Part shown: positions 31,703-42,420 of the stretch, piece after piece | How positions within the stretch are numbered: position 1 is the stretch's first letter | Layout: every line of letters begins with the position of its first letter | Assembly (NCBI RefSeq): GCF_001411555.2 | Contig: NC_049916.1 | Location: 3,658,001-3,722,000, forward strand | Source of the DNA: Juglans regia | Taxonomy: Eukaryota; Streptophyta; Magnoliopsida; Fagales; Juglandaceae | Direction: 5' to 3' | DNA: 64,000 bases | The notes under the pieces: generated by a model | The model's input: the letters and a program-made list of their open reading frames with translations, nothing else | Told to the model about the DNA's origin: nothing | The model's database searches: none | Program-made: the position numbers and the translations under genes

Positions 31703-33125
31703 TAGGGGTGTAACGGGTCCAATTCGATCCAATTTTGGATATATTTTATAACCGAACCGGTATATACCGGTTTTAAGATTTGAAGAACCGATACCGTACT
31801 AGTTACACTCCTAAATCGGTACTTCCAATTTTTTCGGTCCAGTTCGGTCTGATTTTTCCTGCATATTATAATATATATATATATATAATATAGTATATAT
31901 TATAGTATATAATAATATAGTGATAACATATTGTAGTAGGAAAAGTCTTCTTGCAAGTTAGTTCGCACCAATGCTGACATGTAAGGCATCCATTTAATGA
32001 AACGGTGCGAATTGAAGACGAAAATGATTTTCATGAGATAAAGGACATTTTCTTCTTTCAAAACTTTTCTTTTTTTATTTTTATTTTCAATAAAAAAAAC
32101 CATGTCAGTGTCGATACTTGATTTGGTGCACCAAACCGCTTATACCTAGTAAGGCTCATTCTAGTATATTATAATATATATTATAGTTGTATTATAGACT
32201 ATAGTGATATATTATAATATATAATATAGTAATATATTATACTATATTATACTACATAGTGATATAGTATTAGTATAACCATTAATACAATTGTTGATAC
32301 GGTAAAAATTACTCAACAGGCCGGAAGGGGAGAAAAAGTCATTATCGACCCACTAGGGCAACTTGGGCCTCATTCGGTATTGTTTGGAGCCCCCGGCAGT
32401 GTTCCAGTACGGTTGTATGGCGGTGGTGTGTACGTCTGTAGCATTGAATGGAAAATAAGAGCAAAGAAAGTAAAGGGAGATGACACCAACATTTACGTAG
32501 TTCGGTACCAGACCTATGTCCACGGGACGTGCGCCTCCTATAGGTAAGGCCACTCCTTTGCACGTTTAGGGGCACCTTGACAACCCATGCGCCCTGGACC
32601 ACTATGACCCCCTGGCACCCTGAAACCCCTGACAGCCCCACACCCACGTTACCTCCTGACAGCCCCACACCCTCATTACCTCCTCACCCCCTTGTCCCCT
32701 TATTTCTATCCAGTGGGCTTGGCTTGGCGGTTGGGCCCGTATGGGCTTCTTTATTTTTACTCCCTCACAACAATAAACTATAGTATTAATATATAATTTT
32801 TTATATAGAATTTTAAAATTTAATATTATATTAACTAGTAATTTATCATATAATACAAATTATTTATATATAACTATATATATAAAAATTATATATGATA
32901 TAACAAATCATATAAAAAATGTTTTATACAATATAAAAATTAAAATATATATATGAACCTGTCCGGGCCGGTTCGGTTCGGTGTTAGAAAAAGAAAAATC
33001 GAAATCGGGCCGATTTCGACTGGTCTTGAGAAAAATGGAACCGATATCAGACCAGACCAAATACGGTACCGAACCAAACCCACGGGTCTAGTTTACTGGT
33101 AAACTGGTTTTTTGTTTTACCCCTA
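31703..33125. mobile_element. Non-autonomous hAT element carrying a nested solo LTR
   Basis: The ends are TAGGGGTGTAAC and, inverted, TAGGGGTAAAAC. An 8-bp target duplication with one mismatch flanks it (ATCCTTGC 31695-31702; ATCCTTAC 33126-33133). Subterminal regions are packed with AACCGG/GGTTCGG-like motifs; the interior is TA-rich with no transposase. Without the LTR and one copy of its target duplication (32292-32774) the element is ~940 bp. Confidence 0.85.
32292..32769. mobile_element. Solo LTR nested in the hAT element
   Basis: It begins TGTTGATACGG and ends CCCTCACA, giving TG...CA, flanked by perfect 5-bp target duplications ACAAT (32287-32291 and 32770-32774). It contains 'tttacgtagttcgg' and 'cctatgtccacggg', a motif pair frequent near the 3' part of plant LTRs. 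No internal retroelement sequence, so recombination left a solo LTR. Confidence 0.85.
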
Positions 33126-33133
33126 ATCCTTAC

Positions 33134-33410
33134 ACTTAACCCCAACAACCAAAATCAGAGCAGTCCACTCCTCGTCGCACCAACACCCCACCTATCCCAA
33201 CCTCTCGCACGCACCATTGAAAAGAGAAAATAAGGCATAACGACGAAAAGGAAAAGGTAGAGAGATCGCGGGAAAACAATATCATTGATATATATATATA
33301 TATATATTGTATAAGGAAAGGTTATAGCTTACACGTACAGAAAAGGAATCCATTACAAATGTCTCTTTACATGAAAGATAAACAATAAAAGTACAAAGGA
33401 ACAAAGAAGT
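33134..33410. other. Tat element 3' region with (TA)n microsatellite
   Basis: No coding region. A TA repeat of about ten units lies at 33287-33308. Confidence 0.4.
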
Positions 33411-33414
33411 GCAA

Positions 33415-34520
33415 GATTAGTCGTCGGGGTCGTCAGGAAAGGCATCCAACATCAAGTCCTTGCCTATGGTAATGTCGTGCTTCAGCGCCGCCATGTCTGG
33501 GGGAAGAGATGATAGATCAGGGACCTCAGGTCATCCTACAAGTTCTCCAACAAGTGGTCTTGCATCCTATCCAAGCCATCCAGATAATTGAAAGATCAGG
33601 CTTGATCGCGAATGACCTTGACCTGCTTCAGCTGGTCGTTTAGGCAGGGAACAATATCTTGGACCTAGGTCAAGTCTGAACTCAAGTCCTCGATAACAAC
33701 GTTGCAGGAGGCCACCTGACACTCCATCTCACCAAACTTGGCTTCCAACTCCTCCACTCGCGAATTCCATGTCTACATTGTGGCCCTAGCTAAGGCCATC
33801 TCGGCCTCTAGATCTTTTATTTGTTGGACCTTGGACTCGAGCTTAGCTGACTTACTCTTCACCGTCTTGGAGAGGGACATATACTTGTTGTTGAGCCAGT
33901 TGTATGACCAGGTGTCGGAATCATGTTGCTTCTTCAACTTTAAGTTCTCCTCCTGGAGCTCCTGAGCCACCTCCTTCAAGTCATCAAACTCCTCCGCCTA
34001 GCGGTCTAACAAACCCTATAGGTTATGTCGCACCTCCTCACAATGCGCTGCATCGAGGCGATGCTGGCCGGCCTCATCTAGTGACTTGCCAAGATCAAAC
34101 TTCAGATAGGCCTTTTGACTGCAAAACTGAGCGTTCTGACGGCAAAGCCAGTCAATCCTCTTCTGCTTTCGCCGATGGCTAGACCCCACCTTAGTAAGGG
34201 TCGTCATCACTCCTCTTTCTCCTTGCTCACATGCCCAATGTACCGCCTGGCCAAGTTAGATTGGGATCAGAGTGTTCGGTTCTCCTCCTCCAAACCTCCT
34301 CCATCGTCCACAATAATGGTCACACCTTTCTCCACCCTGTGACAAATACACAAGTCAACAATAAGGAAAAGAGAGAAAGGAGAAATAGAAGGATACACCA
34401 CAGCTTACCTTGGAGAAGAATGCATTAAGTGTGTCCACCTTCCCTCGGATGGACTTAGTACAGGCTCTCTCAAACACGAACTCAGCCCGTGGGACCTCGC
34501 TGCCATCCTTGCGAGATGAC
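33415..34520 (-). pseudogene. Antisense coiled-coil ORF of Tat element
   Basis: Minus-strand pieces are strongly heptad-rich: KEVAQELQEENLKLKKQHDS, VKSKSAKLESKVQQIKDLEA (33979-33773), RVEELEAKFGEMECQVASCN and QDIVPCLNDQLKQVKVI further left, HRRKQKRIDWLCRQNAQFCS upstream, and VFERACTKSIRGKVDTLNAF at the 5' side. Stops separate them. Antisense extra ORFs between integrase and the 3' LTR are known in several Tat-type families; their function is unknown. Not a host gene. Confidence 0.6.
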
Positions 34521-34749
34521 CCCATGCACCCCAAATGTAGGGAAGGGGAAACTCACAGACAAGAGAACTACTCTGCCCCTTGGGCGGAGGACAAACGGAA
34601 TCTTGGCATCACCTGTCACGTCACCCTAGGGCACCTCAACAACCTTCTCCCTAACGCCAATAGATGCAACTACAGGAAAATAAGAACACGAAAATAGAGG
34701 CAAGAATGAACGGAGGTATGATTAGTCTGATAGGAATTGGCGGGGTAAC

Positions 34750-35473
34750 TGTAAGAGGATTTTCCCTCCTTGTTGGTCTGTGTAGCAAGCCCGTAAGGGA
34801 CTTTGGGGGGAGGGCGAGAGAGCCCAACCAGGCACAACAACCCTACTCTAAAAGGAGTCATTGCACCTCTAAAGAGTGCTCGACCCATGAGCAAAACTAA
34901 CCTATGAAGCAACCCTCACATGGGAAAGATGGACGGTAGGGGCAGACAGGACTTGCTGCCCTGATACTCCCTAATGACACATAGCTCTCAAGAACCTGTA
35001 CAGGCAGGTAGCGAGACATGCGGGGAACCCTTGATCTCCTGACAACAAGCATGGATAGACTTAACAATGAACATTCACAGGATAAAGTGAGTCAGGGAGT
35101 CACGCTACATTAACGGTGCCGCTCCCCAGACTCTAAGCCGCATTAATGGCGCCACCACAGAAGTCACGCCCCATTAAAGGATTCTGACTAGGCAAACAAT
35201 TGAAGTGACATGAACTCCCTGAGGCAAGGTATGAGTTGTCCACACCCAAAAACCTTGTATAAAAACCGACCTCTGGTACGAAGAACTCTTTCTAACTCCT
35301 CTAAGCTCTCTCATAAATTACTAAGGAGATATATTAACTTAAGTATCGGATACTCCTCAGCCTACACCAAGGCCCCTCTCTCTCTGTGGTCTCTTAAGTG
35401 TGCATGGGGTGCGAGGACCAAGACCCGAGTTGCTAGAACCCAGTCAAAAGGTGTATGAAACACTACGTTAACA
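34750..35473 (+). repeat. Right LTR-like repeat of Tat element
   Basis: It ends CACTACGTTAACA like the left LTR and has TATAAAAA at 35258-35265 after the same CCTTGTA context. The proposed start (TGTAAGAG) is a guess by analogy. Divergence from the left LTR is large, with many indels. Confidence 0.5.
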
Positions 35474-35794
35474 AGCATATTTGCATCTTTTGCAGCTCTC
35501 ATATTCAACTGCGTTAGAAAGAGAATATTGACTATTCTCCCTACGAAGAAGGGAGGTGGAGGTCCAGAATCTCTCTTTCCTTTTTCCCATGCTTGCTTTC
35601 TTTTTATATATTTTATTTTACGTTTATTTAATTTTCTCCTTCAGAATTTTCATTGTTCTTTTAGTTCATTTCTCTTTTAACTATGTTGATATCATTACAA
35701 ATTTGTGTATCTACAATTCATTAACAAAAGTATTGCAATATTATATTACAATAGCTTGTCGCACTAGGTATTTTTTTTCCTGCAGCAAACAAAG
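35474..35794. other. Unassigned AT-rich sequence
   Basis: A plus-strand ORF (35556-35804) is hydrophobic by composition (T-rich DNA) and has no family motif. Nothing else recognised. Confidence 0.35.
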
Positions 35795-35955
35795 TCTCGA
35801 TTAATCTCGAGAGTGCACAAGTCCTCGGCAAGGAACTTGCCACAAATGCTTCTCGGGTAATTCAATGAAAAATCTTCAAGTCCAATACCTTAGACCTAGA
35901 GGGAATAGACAACCAAGACCAAGACTACCACTTGAGACAATCCCTAGGGGTTCTA
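35795..35955 (-). mobile_element. tRNA-derived SINE
   Basis: The reverse complement starts 'cccctagggattgtctcaag' (box A degenerate) and keeps the family body: 'ggtctaaggtattgg', 'gaattacccgagaagcattt' and the 'gcacttgtg'-like 3' part. Box B is damaged. Confidence 0.7.
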
Positions 35956-36629
35956 CACTGGATTAATCACGAAGTAATGAAAAATCAATATGGATCTTCT
36001 AGAATATGGTGGCTCAAAGTTGTGATCTACACTTGTTACATGACCTAGATCAATAGTTTATAAACTTGAGTGAAATGTTGACGTGTAATAAGGATTGAAT
36101 ATTATAAGCAATATATGTACGTCCTTTGAATTTCAAAGTAGTGTCTACATTTCACTCGTTGATGGAAACTTTGATTTTCCTTCAATTTTTTGTTACAAAA
36201 CATGACAAAATATGTAAGGACCAATCCTAGCTTTTGGTAATTATCTGCGATCGATAACTGAGATTTTTGTTGTTCCATGCCACTATGCTCCCAAACCTAC
36301 TCTTGCATAATACTTTTTGACTAGCTTTGGATCTTTCCTTCAAATGTGCGAATTCCATAGTCGAGTTTACATGACATGTATAAATCAATCATAAAGGTCA
36401 TGCAAGCAGGTCCACTCATCGAAATAAAATTCATTTTTTTTAATCTGGAAATCAATTTAGTTTTACTTAATTTGATATTTATGTTTTGACTATGTGTGTG
36501 ATGCATCTAAGCCAAAATGTCACCTTTTTTACCGTAGGAGGTTTTAGGAAAAAAAAGGGTCATACATTTTACAATTTGAGCTAGTGCAAGTTGTGAATTG
36601 TGTTAATGATCATCAGGTTTTGGTGCATG
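35956..36629. other. Unassigned AT-rich sequence
   Basis: No gene, tRNA or recognised repeat end on either strand. Confidence 0.35.
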
Positions 36630-36634
36630 TGGCA

Positions 36635-37217
36635 TGTTGGAATGGTAGCTTGATTTTCTGTTGAAAATTTCGATCCAAAGACTTAGCTCAATCCTGGCTC
36701 AACTGCGGCTCGACATTTTGCTCGACAGTCCACTCGAGTAAATTCCAGACAAATTGTCCACTCAACAATCAGCTCAAGCAAATCCCAGGCAGATTGTTTG
36801 CTCGACACTCGCTCGATAGTTACCTCAAATGAACTCCAAGTGGATTATTCGCTCGACGCGCCGCTTGAGAGAATGTTCATAATTAGGGTTTTCACGCCGT
36901 ACAATATAAATAAATGTTATTTTTCATTATATTGTGACTTGGATCGGCCAGAATAGAGAGAAAAGAGAGAGAAATCCTTTTGTGAGATTTTGAGAGTTCA
37001 TTGGATGTATTAGAACTTTTGGGATTGGGAAGCAATTTGTGATACCTCCCTTGTACTCTATTTTTTTTATAGTAAATTCCTTGAGACTGACTCCGCCAGT
37101 GGACGTAGACTTGTTCAAGTCGAACCACATAAATCTTTGTGTGATTGTCAAATTTTCTTTTGTTTGCTTCCACTATTATATTTTAAATTAGCCACTGATA
37201 GCTAATTAATCCCAACA
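36635..37217 (+). mobile_element. Solo LTR
   Basis: It starts TGTTGGAATGG and ends AATCCCAACA, flanked by perfect 5-bp duplications TGGCA (36630-36634 and 37218-37222). Inside are a Ser/Arg-neutral run of CTCGAC-rich motifs (36700-36870), TATAAATA (36905-36912) and 'ccgccagtggacgtagac' with 'cgaaccacataaatcttt', the R/U5-like signature of many plant Copia-type LTRs. No internal domain remains. Confidence 0.9.
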
Positions 37218-37292
37218 TGGCAAAGTTTGGTAGGTGTAATATATTTTTATCAATTTGGGGTTGTCAAAATTCTTTGAGATTAGGTTCATTTA

Positions 37293-37485
37293 GACTTGAT
37301 TTGGATAGTGAATTGAAATAAAATAAAAGTTGAATAAAATACTATTAGAATATGATTTTTTAATATTATTTTTATTTTGAGATATGAAAAAGTTGAATTA
37401 TTTATTATATTTTGTTTGGAAGTTTGAAAAGTTGTAATGATTAAATGAGTTGAAATAGTTTCACTATCCAAACCAGGCCTTATTG
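37293..37485 (-). repeat. MITE copy ('TCATCTCATC' family)
   Basis: The ends are GACTTGATTTGGATAGTGAA and, inverted, AGGCCTGGTTTGGATAGTGA, a good terminal inverted repeat. The interior holds the shared 'ttcaacttttt', 'aaatataataaataattc' and AATAATATT motifs on the minus strand. Confidence 0.75.
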
Positions 37486-37820
37486 AAGTACCCTAAGATT
37501 CTTGAGTTTGTTGTTGATGGGGCTTTTTCCCTCAATCCCTTCCTACTTTTTTTTTCCTCCCTTCTTTTTAATGTGCTTAGGCTCTAAGGGTTAGGGTTAG
37601 CTGACTTCTGTTAATTTGTTTGGTGTGCATTGATGTTACAACTACTTCTAAGGTAGTAAGGCTTATGATTGGTTGACATGAGCTAGATCTGTGTATAAAT
37701 AAATTAGAGATTTACTTCATCATTTAGGGGTTAAGAGTGTAACAAAAGGGCATCAAAAGTACCTAATTTGGACATTCAGCTTGACAATAATTTGAAGCTC
37801 TAGTGATGGTAATTAAACAA
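37486..37820. other. Unassigned sequence
   Basis: No feature recognised other than T-runs near 37545. Confidence 0.3.
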
Positions 37821-37821
37821 C

Positions 37822-37993
37822 TTGGAAAATGATTCCCTTACAACTCTCTTACATCCATTTTACAACTGTGAAATTTAGGGTAGTTTTGTAAATTTGAGAA
37901 TTTTTTTTAATGAAGTGACACGATTTTATTGGTTGATTATAAAATGAGTTGTAAAGTAGTTGTAAAAAAATTGTAGTTGTATCATTACTCTTT
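37822..37993. repeat. Small MITE-like foldback
   Basis: The left end AAAATGATTCCCTTACAACTC pairs, imperfectly, with the inverted right end AGTAATGATACAACTAC, and 'ttacaact' blocks recur in both arms. About 170 bp, noncoding. The target duplication could not be fixed. Confidence 0.45.
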
Positions 37994-40839
37994 AAGAAAA
38001 CCTTCCATTCTCCGGTCAATCTAGTAGTACTGACTTGGACAAACAAAAGAACGAACCAAGGATCTTAATACTTTGATGATTTGACCTGTGGTCACTTGAG
38101 CAAAAGTGTAGACATTTTTAAGATTTGAAAAATGATAAACACATATTATTTTTTATAATATTTTACATAATAATGTTTTAAAAAGAGAGATATTTTTGTA
38201 AAATATCTTATAAAAGTAATATCATTTTACGAAATTTTTTTTATTTTATAATATGTGTTGTATGGATATTATTACTCAATTTCAATGCATTGACATATCC
38301 ATGGTGGTGCTAGAATATACATTTTCACAATCCAACAATCTATAAAATTAGCATCTCTAGTTGATAGTTTTTGTAGATAAATAACAAAAAAAAATCAGCA
38401 ATTTCCCTATATTCCAGGACATCAACAATATTCCAGTTCACTATATTCTAGGAATTTCTCTAGTTCACAATATTTCAATATTCTTGCACATTCAAAACAT
38501 TCCAGCATATGCAGTCACCACATGACCACAAAATATAACAACAACATATAGATGAATAACAAAAAAAAAAAACCTGGAATTTCACCAATATATAGCAGCC
38601 CAAAATGAATATTCTTGGTTACCTCCTTTGTTTATAGAGTTTGCTTTCAGTTTTCTCTATAACATGTGTAGCCAGTCATGGCCTATTGCAATAGGGGAAA
38701 TCAATAGAGGAGTGGCTAATGAAAATATAGGCTAACAACAAACAAATCAAGTTTTCATTTAATTTGGTCAATTTGAATGATCGATCCAATTTTTCTATTT
38801 TGGTAATTTTTGGAAGAGATAAAAGTAATCATTTTCCTATTGAAGACATTTGGAAACCATTTTATTTTTCAAAAATTTAGACAAAAGCGTGGCTCTACTT
38901 AAATAGACTTCAATCTAACAATACCATGCACATACTGGGCACAGACCATGTATAAACTACAACTAGGAGTAAGAAGAAGCATAAACCACAGATCACAAAC
39001 ACACAACGAGTATGAAAAACCACAAATCATGACCCAGCCACAAAGCACGAACCACAAACCACAAATCACTATCCAACCACTAGTCTATCAAAATCATGGA
39101 ATCCAAACGAGTATCTGTAACACGTCCAATGGATTGATAGTGAATAAAATGAAATATCTCACTTCGAGGGTGAGAAAACCTCTAAGAAATTCATAAGGGA
39201 GAAGAATATGATGTGAAGAAGAAGTTTCTATTACTTTATGGTTAAAGAACAAAGAGAGCCCCTGGCTTATTACTTAAACATGATTACCCTTACATGGGCC
39301 CTGACTAGCTCAACACGAAAAAATAGCAATAAAAGGAAAAGTCCTCGAAATAGCTCAAGCCCATTACCGGCTACATTACAAGTCCAACTAAATAGTAAAA
39401 AACATACTATAAAATAAAATTCATGAAACAAGCTATGAAGTGGCCCATGGGCCCTACTGTCGTTGTAAACTAGGTTGGCTCTTGTAAACTGAAGTGTAAC
39501 AATATCATAAGCCAATTCGTGAGTATCAAGGAGCAAGAAATTTTACCCAAGGGTTTTTGGGTTGAAATATGCAAGATTATCGTTGGGTTCTAGGGCCAAA
39601 AAAAGCAAGTCTGTCCTTGCATTTTTCACTCTGCTAATGTCGATTCTGACGTATGGAAGATGAGAGAGTCAGCAACCAAGTGGAGTAACCGCGTGCGACA
39701 GACACCCAAAACAGAGAGAACATGCCCAAAACATAAAGAAGCAAAGAAAATGGAGAGAAAAACAACAATCATACCTGGGACGATTTAGATAAGAGTAATC
39801 CTTCAACAAGTTTCTGGACACAAAAATAGTGAAGAGGGGAGGGAGAGTAGAACGGGTGCCTGTGGAGAGAAGAAGGAAGCTCGGTTGGAAAACAGAATTT
39901 CGAGGGAAAGAGGGAGGCCAGAAGAGACGTTTATTCAATAAAAAATTATTTGGTCTTTGCACAGTAGAGAGCCCAATATGACTGCCAAGTGTAATACATT
40001 AGCTCAAAGTCATATTATTTTTCCTTTGGCTAATCCGATACAGCTAGTTTTATGTTAAATTAGGCATATTTTAGATTTTACTGACATTTAACTAGTCCAA
40101 TACCAGTGTGCTCTAATACATACCCCATGTTGGGCTACACAACTTTGAGGAGTTTCCATAGACTTCTACTTCAAAATACGAGTATTTATCGTGAACATGT
40201 ATCCATTATCTTGAATCTTGAACTGAGCTGACAAGGGCATGAAAGATTGTTTGCAACAAACTGTATTATTCGATTGTGCAATTTACCTTTGCTGGTAATA
40301 GTTTTTCTCTAACTTATGGCATATTTCCATAACTTATGGCATTTTTCGCTCTTGGTTATTTCCATTCGAACATGTACCAGTTACTATATTAAAAAAGGAT
40401 GGGTTTCTAACATTAGCGAACGTCGAGTAATCACCTTTTTTTTTTCCTTGGATAATATGAATAAACAAGCACAAAGGAGGAACTCATCCCATCTCAAAAT
40501 AATCACCGTTTTTGGTCGAAATTTTCCATTTCAGTATAGTATCAGGTACACTATACTTCCTCGCTCCGTTTCGGTCATTCCGATCAAATACCGATCATTC
40601 TCGCCGAAATTGGTATTCTAGAGCCCTATGCCATTCCAGATTGTTTTAATGGCAGTTTTGTATTTTTCTTATACTTGGATGACATTTGTATAAATTTTAA
40701 ATCTAGATGGTATTTAATTAATTATAGAATAAAAATGTACTTATATAATGTTAATTTTTTGTAACTTTAAATATGTCCCCTCATTCTCTCTTTTTAAATA
40801 TCATTATTCTTGATAATTTTTTTATTCTTTTATATTTTT
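37994..40839. other. Long AT-rich stretch without a supported gene
   Basis: 38100-38280 is A/T-rich with TTTTATAATAT/ATATTATAA inversions. 38400-38520 repeats 'atattcca' and 'ttcacaatatt' motifs. 38950-39090 is a CA-rich stretch with 'accacaaa' units. 39230-39960 has minus-strand ORFs without motifs. 40430-40620 resembles the degraded ends of the hAT-like family at 40848-41222. Confidence 0.35.
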
Positions 40840-40847
40840 TTCTCAAC

Positions 40848-41222
40848 CATAGTTTTGAATTTCGTTCCGTACCGGCTGGTACGGTTGAAATTTTTCGTAT
40901 CGGCCGTTCGGCCGGTACAGGGACTATATCCATTTCGTACTGACCGATATTTCAGCCAGTGTTTTTTTTTTTCCATTTTTTCAAACTACAAATTTATTTT
41001 TTAACCCACAATTCAGATTAGACTATTTATAATTTATATATATATATGTATTTATATATAATTTATTTATATATAGACTATTATTTTGAAATATAATTTA
41101 TTTATATATCGACTATTCCGAAATGTTATCCCGAAACGCTATCTCGAAATGGTACCGGTATCGAAATATTTCATTCCAGTACTTTGACTGGTACAGCGTC
41201 CGGTACGGTATTCAAAACATTG
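40848..41222. mobile_element. Small hAT-like element
   Basis: The left end CATAGTTTTGAATTTCG mirrors the inverted right end CAATGTTTTGAATACCG, each followed by CCGTACCGG-type sequence. Eight-base flanks match 7/8 (TTCTCAAC 40840-40847; GTCTCAAC 41223-41230). The interior repeats 'tatttatatata' and has no ORF. Confidence 0.75.
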
Positions 41223-41284
41223 GTCTCAACTCAAGTTTATAATTTTTTCAATGTATGTTCATTTTATAAATCCATAATTCTTCC

Positions 41285-41315
<31 letters not shown>

Positions 41316-42420
41316 TACATATACATGTATTTATTATATTACTTATTAGTTCATATATACATATAAATATATATATATATATATAATATAGTTAATCTCG
41401 ATACGGTAACAAGTACGCAACGGTACTAAAATATTTCATTTCAATACTTAAACTAGAATGATCAACTTGAATGAAATTTAAAAGATTGATATAGTATAAA
41501 AAATTAAAACAATAATAACCCGAGAAATTTATCAAAGAAATAGAGGAATTTAAGAATCAAATTGCTTTGAAACGTCTGTTAAAGATCCCGCAATAAGAAG
41601 ATGCTCATTGAATTTGATTCTGTTGGAATGATGGTTAAAGATCTTTAATTTGACGGTAGGTGACCAAAAGTCACATGCTGGAAGAATTATGCACCCTATT
41701 TTTTACTCAAGATCGGAGGTTTGCTCGTTAGAAAGCCATATATATAAGAAGTAAATTCCTTAAATAGAAGAGCCTCGTAAGTCGTAACCATTTTGACAAG
41801 CCTCAGCTCATGCAAACAACGCCTACCAATCAATCCATTGATTGGACTGCACATGCTACCACGATAAATAAAATTATTAACTAAACTTCTATTTCCTTCT
41901 TATTCGTGTAGGCTAGAGCTATCTACATTATAAAGCTCCACCCAAAAGTACTTCAAAAATATTTATATCAACATGAGCTAAAATAAAAACGAAGACTTTC
42001 TGATTTCCTTTTTTCCGTAAAATTTACCAAAAACAACATAAGCTTTATCTTGTGGAATTGAACCCCTATTAAAAGGAAAATGATGAAAAAAATAAAACCA
42101 AAATACCCCCCAAAAGATGCTTTTTCCAAAGCACCTTCCACTTCAGACAAAACATCCCCTAACCCTAATCCCATCCCAGCCAGCCAACCTTTGAAACCTG
42201 AAAAAAAAAAAATCAAAAAAGAATTCCCCGTTTTAGGAGGCAGGATTGGGGCACCTTCGACTTATTGCATTATGCAAAATGCAGACTTCCAACCAAAACC
42301 CAACCTCTTCTTTCATACTCATCGGCTTCTTTTAAAACCAAAGAAAAGAAAAATAGAAACCATATCTGCCATCAAAAATGGGAAGTTCTTGGCTCTCGTG
42401 GGCGAGGGAGGTGAAGGAAA
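41223..42420. other. Intergenic region downstream of the vasculin-like gene
   Basis: Microsatellites (TA)n(CA)n at 41285-41313 and (TA)n at 41367-41385. 42080-42420 is probably the 3' untranslated sequence of the minus-strand gene starting at 51298; its plus-strand ORF (42080-42487) is a shadow of that gene's last exon and 3' flank. Confidence 0.4.

Larger units (their letters stand above)
24804..35473 (+). mobile_element. Degenerate Tat-lineage Ty3/gypsy retrotransposon
   Basis: Order on the plus strand: LTR, gag, protease, RT, RNase H, a second archaeal-type RNase H, integrase, a tandem-repeat array, a hAT insertion, an antisense coiled-coil ORF, right LTR. The dual RNase H and an extra antisense ORF near the 3' LTR are hallmarks of Tat elements. 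Every coding domain is damaged by stops or frameshifts. No matching 5-bp target duplication was seen (CTTAG left, AGCAT right), so the ends are uncertain or the element is rearranged. Confidence 0.8.

Noticed and set aside
32342..32783. Pro/Gly-rich ORFs on both strands
   Set aside because: They lie inside the solo LTR; composition-driven and without motifs.
39270..39962. Two minus-strand ORFs with hydrophobic stretches
   Set aside because: No start context, motif or splice pattern; could be decayed LTR sequence but ends could not be matched.
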